This document shows, piece after piece, positions 5,988 to 10,429 of a stretch of 10,429 nucleotides of DNA. The stretch's first letter is position 1; each line of letters starts with the position of its first letter. The translations under genes were made by a program, and so were the position numbers. This DNA comes from Chloroflexota bacterium (GTDB lineage: Bacteria; Chloroflexota; Anaerolineae; Promineifilales; Promineifilaceae). A model generated the notes under the pieces. That model ran no database searches and had not been told where the DNA came from. It worked only from the letters and a program-made list of their open reading frames with translations. The stretch spans positions 1 through 10,429 of the forward strand of contig JAUVOB010000018.1 in NCBI GenBank assembly GCA_030599405.1. The letters are read 5' to 3'.

Positions 5988-6971
5988 ATGTTGATAAGCT
6001 TAGACAGTGGAACTATTTTACGCGATCGTTATCGGCTTACCCACATTGTGGGTCAGGGCGGGATGGGCTACGTCTATCGCGCAGAAGATACACGTCTGCC
6101 AGGACGCCTCTGTGCCATCAAAGAAGTTAAGATCGAAGCATCGGCATCTCCAGAGATGCGAAAGCAAGAGCAAAGTCAATTCCTGCGTGAAGCCAGCCTG
6201 CTAGCCCAACTTGACCATCCCAATCTGCCAAAGGTCTCTGATTTCTTTACGGATTCCGGTCGAGACTACCTAGTAATGGATTTTGTACCGGGTAAAGATT
6301 TAAAGCAACTTATAGATGAGAGCCGGGTATCAGGTCAGATGTTGGATATAAACCTGGTTATGAACTGGGCGGACCAGCTTCTTGACGCCATTATCTATTT
6401 ACACCAACAGGATCCTCCGGTGTTGCATCGTGATATTAAACCCGCCAATATCAAACTGACACCCGACAACCGATTGAAGCTAGTGGATTTCGGCTTAGCG
6501 AAACTTCTCGCGACCGACGATTCCCGGACAATTACCGTTATTCAAGGTCGTGGGACTGCCTATTACACGCCTCTAGAGCAGTATGGCGCTGAGAGCGAAC
6601 ATACCGATGTAAGGTCTGACATTTATGCTTTGGGCGCAACTCTCTTTCACCTTCTTGCTGGCCAACCTCCACCAGAAGCGAAGGAGCGGTTCCTGAATCC
6701 AGGTTCTCTCAGATCTCTGCGCGACGTCAATCAAGATGTGACTGCTGATGTCTCTGAGACAGTTCGTTGGGCGCTCGAGATGCATCCCGACGATCGACCA
6801 GATGATGTGATCACTGTCAAAGAGGCCATAAATGGGCAAATCAATGTCCCGACGAGGATAAAAACTACCGACGAGCATGAGGGTATTGGAGAGGCGCTGA
6901 GAGCTAACTCGGTTCCGGTAGCTTTTACCATTATTCTTTTGATTCTCGCACTGGCCATAACCGTTCTTTAA
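5988..6971 (+). CDS. Ser/Thr protein kinase (Hanks type) with C-terminal membrane anchor
   Basis: Phosphorylates Ser/Thr on target proteins. The Gly loop is VGQGGMGYVY (21-30). The ATP-binding Lys is Lys45 in CAIKEVK and the helix-C Glu is Glu68. The catalytic loop is HRDIKPAN (147-154, Asp149), the metal site is DFG (167-169), and the P+1 region is GTAYYTPLEQYG (189-200), a bacterial PxEQ variant of the APE motif. DVRSDIYALG (207-216) follows. All key residues are present, so it should be active. After the kinase core (to about 285) comes a short linker and one hydrophobic helix at about 308-327 that ends the protein. There is no extracellular sensor or PASTA region, so it looks like a tail-anchored cytoplasmic-face kinase. 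The start fits the family's usual N-terminus (GTILRDRYRL) but has no Shine-Dalgarno. It is divergent from the FHA regulator, a likely substrate or reader. Confidence 0.94.
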   Translation: MLISLDSGTILRDRYRLTHIVGQGGMGYVYRAEDTRLPGRLCAIKEVKIEASASPEMRKQEQSQFLREASLLAQLDHPNLPKVSDFFTDSGRDYLVMDFVPGKDLKQLIDESRVSGQMLDINLVMNWADQLLDAIIYLHQQDPPVLHRDIKPANIKLTPDNRLKLVDFGLAKLLATDDSRTITVIQGRGTAYYTPLEQYGAESEHTDVRSDIYALGATLFHLLAGQPPPEAKERFLNPGSLRSLRDVNQDVTADVSETVRWALEMHPDDRPDDVITVKEAINGQINVPTRIKTTDEHEGIGEALRANSVPVAFTIILLILALAITVL

Positions 6972-6985
6972 CCATCGATTCTTTC

Positions 6986-7014
6986 TTGACACATCGTTCA
7001 GCCATCGTTATATT
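6986..7014 (+). promoter_or_regulatory. Promoter of the ABC ATPase gene with a 7-4-7 direct repeat in the spacer
   Basis: A perfect TTGACA (6986-6991) and TATATT (7009-7014) are 17 bp apart, with a predicted start near 7021. CATCGTT occurs twice, at 6992-6998 and 7003-7009, 11 bp apart. It therefore fills the spacer and touches the -10. A related CATCGAT lies at 6973-6979. The repeat geometry matches PhoB-family sites. Confidence 0.75.
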
Positions 7015-7025
7015 CTGTGCGTGAT

Positions 7026-7053
7026 CTATCGCAACTCTCTAGTTGATAGTTTT
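7026..7053 (+). other. Leader hairpin followed by TTTT in the ABC ATPase 5' UTR
   Basis: CAACT (7032-7036) pairs with AGTTG (7041-7045) around CTCT. A 2-nt bulge (CG, 7030-7031) then leads to four more pairs (CTAT 7026-7029 / ATAG 7046-7049), directly followed by TTTT (7050-7053). It lies between the predicted transcription start and the ribosome binding site, about 30 nt upstream of the latter. The stem is AU-rich and moderate, so attenuation is possible but unproven. Confidence 0.4.
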
Positions 7054-7083
7054 GTCTCCCGGCAACTGTTTGACGCTCATATA

Positions 7084-7090
7084 AGGAGGT
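7084..7090 (+). promoter_or_regulatory. Consensus ribosome binding site deciding a GTG start
   Basis: AGGAGGT lies 6 nt before the GTG at 7097, a full match to the anti-Shine-Dalgarno sequence. It identifies GTG as the start although no ATG is present, and contrasts with the absent or weak sites of several neighbouring genes. Confidence 0.85.
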
Positions 7091-7096
7091 GGCCAA

Positions 7097-8197
7097 GTGG
7101 CAGGCGTTACGTTTGATCATGTATTCAAGCGCTTTGGTGACTTTACGGCCGTTCGAGATCTGACCATTGAAATTGCCGATAAAGAATTTGTTGTATTCGT
7201 CGGACCATCAGGATGTGGAAAGTCTACTAGCTTGCGTATGCTTGCCGGTCTGGAGGAGATTACCGAAGGTGAGATTCTCATCGGCGACCGTGTAGTCAAT
7301 GACGTTCCGCCCAAAGACCGCGACATCGCCATGGTATTTCAGTCGTATGCTCTATACCCCCACATGTCCGTTTACGATAACATGGCCTTTGGTCTAAAGT
7401 TGAGAAAGACACCTAAGTCCGAAATCGAGCGCAGGGTGAATGATGCAGCCGAGATACTTGGCATAATCGAGCTACTCGACCGGAAACCGAAGGCGCTTTC
7501 CGGTGGACAGAGGCAGCGCGTTGCAGTCGGCAGGGCCATCGTGCGAGAGCCAGCAGTATTCCTGATGGATGAGCCTTTATCCAACCTTGATGCCAAGCTC
7601 AGAGTTTCGGCCCGGGCCGAGATCTCCAAACTGCACCAAAGGTTAGAAACGACATTTATCTACGTGACTCACGACCAGGTCGAGGCTATGACGATGGGCG
7701 ACAGGATCATGGTCATTCAGGATGGCATCCTGCAACAGATTGATACGCCTAGAAATCTGTACAATAAACCAAACAATATTTTTGTCGCTGGGTTCATCGG
7801 AAGCCCGAGCATGAATTTCTTCGATTCGACTTTAATCGGCGAGGAGGGAGATCTCTTTGTTGATACCGGCGATTTCCGCATTCCTGTACCCGAGAAACGA
7901 AAAGCGGTATTCGGTGATTATGCCGGAAAGGAAGTGGTTTTAGGAATCCGTCCTGAACATATTCATAGTGCAGAATTTGCGCCGCCGAGTATCAATGCGG
8001 CACCGATCACGGCAAATGTCGATGTAGTCGAGTTGCTCGGTCATGAGCTGCACCTGTTCCTTGATTCCGGTTCGAACAGCTGTGTCTCAATTGTCGACAC
8101 AAGGTTAGCGCCGACCGTTGGAAGTGACGTCGATCTTGTGATCGACATAGAGCAAATGCATTTATTCGATCCGGACACGGAGTTCGCGGTGCGTTAA
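7097..8197 (+). CDS. ugpC: Sugar-type ABC transporter ATP-binding protein (MsmK/UgpC/MalK family)
   Basis: ATPase subunit that powers carbohydrate or glycerol-phosphate import at the inner face of the membrane. Walker A is GPSGCGKST (36-44), the Q loop is Gln82 in [12 protein letters not shown], the signature is LSGGQRQR (134-141), Walker B is VFLMDE (154-159), and the switch His is His192 in [10 protein letters not shown]. The C-terminal part from about 235 is the MalK-type OB/TOBE regulatory domain, with GIRPEHI at 283-289. Length (366 aa) is normal for the family. The start is GTG with a consensus ribosome binding site. There is no permease or solute-binding gene on either side, and it has its own promoter and terminator. 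It may therefore be a shared ATPase serving several transporters, as MsmK does in streptococci. The ugpC symbol reflects family resemblance; the substrate cannot be read from the sequence. Confidence 0.93.
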   Translation: MAGVTFDHVFKRFGDFTAVRDLTIEIADKEFVVFVGPSGCGKSTSLRMLAGLEEITEGEILIGDRVVNDVPPKDRDIAMVFQSYALYPHMSVYDNMAFGLKLRKTPKSEIERRVNDAAEILGIIELLDRKPKALSGGQRQRVAVGRAIVREPAVFLMDEPLSNLDAKLRVSARAEISKLHQRLETTFIYVTHDQVEAMTMGDRIMVIQDGILQQIDTPRNLYNKPNNIFVAGFIGSPSMNFFDSTLIGEEGDLFVDTGDFRIPVPEKRKAVFGDYAGKEVVLGIRPEHIHSAEFAPPSINAAPITANVDVVELLGHELHLFLDSGSNSCVSIVDTRLAPTVGSDVDLVIDIEQMHLFDPDTEFAVR

Positions 8198-8223
8198 AGG
8201 CACGGTTTCAGTTAAGATATTAG

Positions 8224-8264
8224 AGGGTCGCTAGCTATGTCGCTTGCGGCCCTTTTTCTTTTTT
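8224..8264 (+). terminator. Rho-independent terminator after the ABC ATPase gene
   Basis: AGGGTCGC (8224-8231) pairs with GCGGCCCT (8246-8253), eight pairs including one T-G, around a 14-nt loop, then TTTTTCTTTTTT (8253-8264). It lies 27 nt after the stop codon and isolates the ATPase gene as a single-gene unit. Confidence 0.85.
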
Positions 8265-8530
8265 GGCAGATGGAATTTCGAGCGTTGGATCGTCTCTCTA
8301 CCTTCCTATCACATCGTTCCAGGAGAGATAACTCACAGCGTCACAAACGGCCAAATGAAAATCTTCAACTTGCTGATTGCTCTGAAGGTTCTAATATCTC
8401 AGCTCTCAAATCATCCTTTATCGCTCTCAGAAGACCCGGTGGAGCCACGAATCTGCACACCGATCGTCCTACGCGTTCAGATTGCCGTGTTTTCATAGAA
8501 GGAAGAGATGATCCCTGGTAAACTGGAGTC
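8265..8530. other. Non-coding stretch between the terminator and the small hypothetical gene
   Basis: I see no convincing gene here. Two overlapping plus-strand reading frames begin inside the terminator hairpin and encode composition unlike a real protein. No strong hairpin, repeat or tRNA was found. The last 15 bases hold a possible -10 box for the gene at 8531. Confidence 0.4.
8516..8524 (+). promoter_or_regulatory. Extended -10 promoter of the small hypothetical gene (leaderless)
   Basis: TGGTAAACT is an extended -10 (hexamer 8519-8524) that predicts transcription from about 8531, the A of the ATG itself. GGAG at 8525-8528 is only 2 nt from the ATG, too close for a normal Shine-Dalgarno. 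The in-frame stop TAA is the first part of the hexamer. Confidence 0.4.
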
Positions 8531-8920
8531 ATGCCAGAAGCAAACTACGTGGTAGGCGACAAATTCCGATTGCATTTCGTGTGGCGGATTCCAAGCGAAG
8601 ATTATCTACGTGCGATCTTTGAGGCGGAGGTGCTTCACGTTGATGACCTCTCCAACAAGTATGTTGTGCTCCTATCAGAATTTCTTGCCGGCAGACAAGA
8701 GAGTAGTGATGGGGAGATGCGATCGTTGGAGGACGTGGCTCGTGATTATTGGTCGCTGGTTGCTGGTTTAGCCGGACGAAGAATCTCTATTGCCTTCGAA
8801 GCCGATGACGGCCGGCCATTATGGCTTCGACTCGAGACCCTCACCGGGGAGCACAATTTCTTCCGACGGCTTAACGAGCTGCCGGAGAAATTCGCAGGCC
8901 AATTACCGGAGGATCACTAG
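8531..8920 (+). CDS. Hypothetical protein, 129 aa
   Basis: I do not recognise a family. The protein is soluble and acidic, with no signal peptide, membrane segment or Cys/His metal site. The N-terminal third looks beta-rich (alternating hydrophobics in KFRLHFVWRIP and VVLLSEFL) and is followed by a helical stretch at about 62-82. A further strand-rich part (RRISIAFEADD, LWLRLETL) leads to a helical C-terminus with a conserved-looking HNFFRRLNELP. Codon use and composition resemble the neighbouring genes, which supports it being real. ATG at 8531 is the earliest start after the in-frame stop at 8519-8521. It lies alone between the ABC ATPase terminator and the convergent oxidoreductase. Confidence 0.65.
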   Translation: MPEANYVVGDKFRLHFVWRIPSEDYLRAIFEAEVLHVDDLSNKYVVLLSEFLAGRQESSDGEMRSLEDVARDYWSLVAGLAGRRISIAFEADDGRPLWLRLETLTGEHNFFRRLNELPEKFAGQLPEDH

Positions 8921-9002
8921 GACTGGCTCGGATTAATCTCCCGCGTAGTTGGTGGTTTCAATAGTTCTTTCATCCACTGGATCCTATTATCGGGGAAAAT
9001 TG

Positions 9003-10429
9003 CTACCTTGGAAACAGGCGCCGCCAAAGATTTGTCTGAAGCACCCCTTCCGGATCGCATTCGGACTTCAGTTCTCGAAACTCGGTGATGGCCTTTTCCC
9101 CCAAGTACGACTCGACTATTTCAGGACGCAATGTGCTGTCTTTTGCCAGATAGAACCGACCCCCGGCCCTCAGAACAATTTCATCCAATTCCGCCGCCAG
9201 CTCGATGAGCCTGCTTCTTTTCCTTCGTGTGACACGAAAATCCATTGCCAGTGAGAAACCATCGACACCATGACTGATTAGGAAGTCATCAGGCCGGTGA
9301 CGCTTCAACACCGTCAGGTAATTCGCAAGGCGGCGTTTCTGACAATGACGCAATATGTCACTGAAAGCATCAAGAGCCGAGTCCTTCGCAACGAAACACT
9401 GATATTGAATCAGTCCATCGGGTCCGTACGAGCGTTTCCAATCTGGGATATAGTCGAGTAGAAAGTGGAAAGCGACATGGGGTTGGCGGAAAGTGCTGCC
9501 GTGGGTCCAACGGGATGCCCAATATTTACCGAAATTGACCAATCTTGTTCCCAGGTCGTTCATAAAGGGTCTCATCAGACGCCACATGATCGAACGGGGG
9601 ATTAGCATGAATATCGTGTCGGGCTGGTGTTGATTTTCCAGGCGCATACTCTGATTAGGGTTTGGATCGCTTCCTTTTGCCAGATGATTCGCTTTATGAA
9701 TCTGCCCGCGACCCAGCCTTGAGCCTCGGGCGAAAGCGTCAATCCAACCTACAAGGTAATCCGAACTATCGAGATGCTCTTCGAACTGCTCCATCATCTG
9801 TTGAAGATTTTTGCTTACCATTGCATGGACCTGGAGGATTCCTGAGTGCATCTTGGATAGCTTGAGCGTCAGGGAGGTAAATATCCCTAGCATTCCAAAT
9901 CCCCCGATCGCCCCATAGAACAGTCGCTCATTCTGGTTTCGGCTGCATGTGATCACCTCGCCAGAAGGAAGCATCAGCTCGAATTCCTCGATATGATCGC
10001 CGATAGTTCCTTGCTTCCAGGCGTTCTTACCATGGATATTCATAGCGGCGCATCCGCCCAATGTGGGTTTGCTAGTCCCCGGTACCACAGAAGGCCACCA
10101 CCCGTCCTCGAGCGTGTACTGCCACAACTGGGAGATAGTCACGCCAGGTTCAACCTGGATTCTTCCAGACAGCGGATCCCAGGCCAGGATACGGTTCATT
10201 CGTCTAAAATCAAGGGTGATATTTCCCTCATTCAAAGTAGCATCGCCGTAGCTGTTCCCGGCGCCGCGCATGCCAATGGTGAGGTTATTGTCATGGGCAA
10301 GTTTCAATACATCTCGAATGCCCTCGACGGTGCTGGGTCTGTAGACATATCCCATGGCGACGCTGGCTTCTCCCCAAGAAGGTACGCGCTCTAGTCGTTC
10401 AGGGGGAAGCAGGCGATTAAGATCGACAC
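9003..10429 (-). CDS. DprE1-like FAD-dependent oxidoreductase (5' end outside window)
   Basis: An FAD-linked oxidase of the PCMH family. Counting from Met at 10355, the FAD-binding half shows RGAGNSYGDATLN (30-42), LDFRRMNRI (48-56), VEPGV (68-72), VPGTSKPTLGG (91-101) and NIHGKN (106-111). The C-terminal half has DWKRSYGPDGLIQYQ, YLAKDS (Lys405) and a final DPEGVLQTNLWRRLF. This pattern and order match decaprenylphosphoryl-ribose oxidase DprE1, which oxidises a polyprenyl-linked sugar. Lys405 corresponds to the essential Lys of the mycobacterial enzyme, whereas the position of its Cys387 appears to be Ala370. Covalent-FAD histidine motifs are not evident. The frame stays open from 10355 to the right edge (encoding ...ERVPSWGEASVA before that Met), so the true start is beyond the window. 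No DprE2 partner is seen, so the substrate is uncertain and no gene symbol is given. Confidence 0.85.
   Translation of the reverse strand, partial: VDLNRLLPPERLERVPSWGEASVAMGYVYRPSTVEGIRDVLKLAHDNNLTIGMRGAGNSYGDATLNEGNITLDFRRMNRILAWDPLSGRIQVEPGVTISQLWQYTLEDGWWPSVVPGTSKPTLGGCAAMNIHGKNAWKQGTIGDHIEEFELMLPSGEVITCSRNQNERLFYGAIGGFGMLGIFTSLTLKLSKMHSGILQVHAMVSKNLQQMMEQFEEHLDSSDYLVGWIDAFARGSRLGRGQIHKANHLAKGSDPNPNQSMRLENQHQPDTIFMLIPRSIMWRLMRPFMNDLGTRLVNFGKYWASRWTHGSTFRQPHVAFHFLLDYIPDWKRSYGPDGLIQYQCFVAKDSALDAFSDILRHCQKRRLANYLTVLKRHRPDDFLISHGVDGFSLAMDFRVTRRKRSRLIELAAELDEIVLRAGGRFYLAKDSTLRPEIVESYLGEKAITEFRELKSECDPEGVLQTNLWRRLFPR

Noticed and set aside
8237..8521. Two overlapping plus-strand frames of 94 and 84 codons after the ABC ATPase
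   Set aside because: Both start inside the terminator hairpin, have no ribosome binding site and show Arg/Ser-rich composition typical of non-coding frames.
8949..9254. 101-codon plus-strand frame over the 3' end of the oxidoreductase
   Set aside because: It is antisense to the conserved DprE1-like C-terminus and has no ribosome binding site.

Overview
The window holds eight protein genes and one tRNA gene, with no insertion sequence, CRISPR array or rRNA. The gene mix suggests Chloroflexota: a CpXC-domain protein, an FHA domain fused to an OmpR-type winged helix, a Ser/Thr kinase with a C-terminal anchor, and a DprE1-like flavoprotein, in DNA of moderate GC content. This assignment is inferred from gene families and is not proven by any marker gene. 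Both end genes are cut by the window: the left one lacks its N-terminus and the right one, on the minus strand, also lacks its N-terminus.

Layout: (1) 2-763, tandem RNase H protein whose second domain has lost most of its catalytic residues. (2) 848-1015, tRNA-Leu(CAG) with a near-consensus promoter and its own terminator. (3) 1103-1918, an unrecognised membrane-anchored protein carrying a duplicated basic helical motif. (4) 1919-2260, a non-coding stretch with several inverted repeats in front of a sensor kinase. (5) 2261-5247, a cytoplasmic GAF-PAS histidine kinase followed by a CpXC zinc-ribbon protein. (6) 5244-5888, minus strand, an FHA-winged-helix regulator that meets the CpXC gene tail to tail with a 3-bp stop overlap. 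(7) 5988-6971, a Ser/Thr protein kinase divergent from the regulator; the two genes appear to share overlapping -10 boxes. (8) 7097-8197, an MsmK/UgpC-type sugar-transport ATPase with its own strong promoter, leader hairpin, consensus ribosome binding site and terminator, but no permease or binding protein beside it. (9) 8531-8920, a small hypothetical protein. (10) 9003 to the right edge, a DprE1-like FAD oxidoreductase on the minus strand.

The most interesting block is 2261-6971. It contains a histidine kinase with no receiver-domain partner, a PhoB-type DNA-binding domain attached to a phosphothreonine-reading FHA domain instead of a receiver, and a Ser/Thr kinase divergent from that regulator. 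The simplest reading is a Ser/Thr-phosphorylation-controlled transcription switch, analogous to mycobacterial PknH/EmbR but with a different domain order. The link to the histidine kinase is only positional. Downstream, the ABC ATPase promoter carries a 7-4-7 direct repeat of the geometry used by PhoB-family proteins, which makes it a candidate target. Two genes (2261 and 8531) appear to be transcribed as leaderless or nearly leaderless mRNAs, because the only reasonable -10 box lies immediately before the start codon and contains an in-frame stop.
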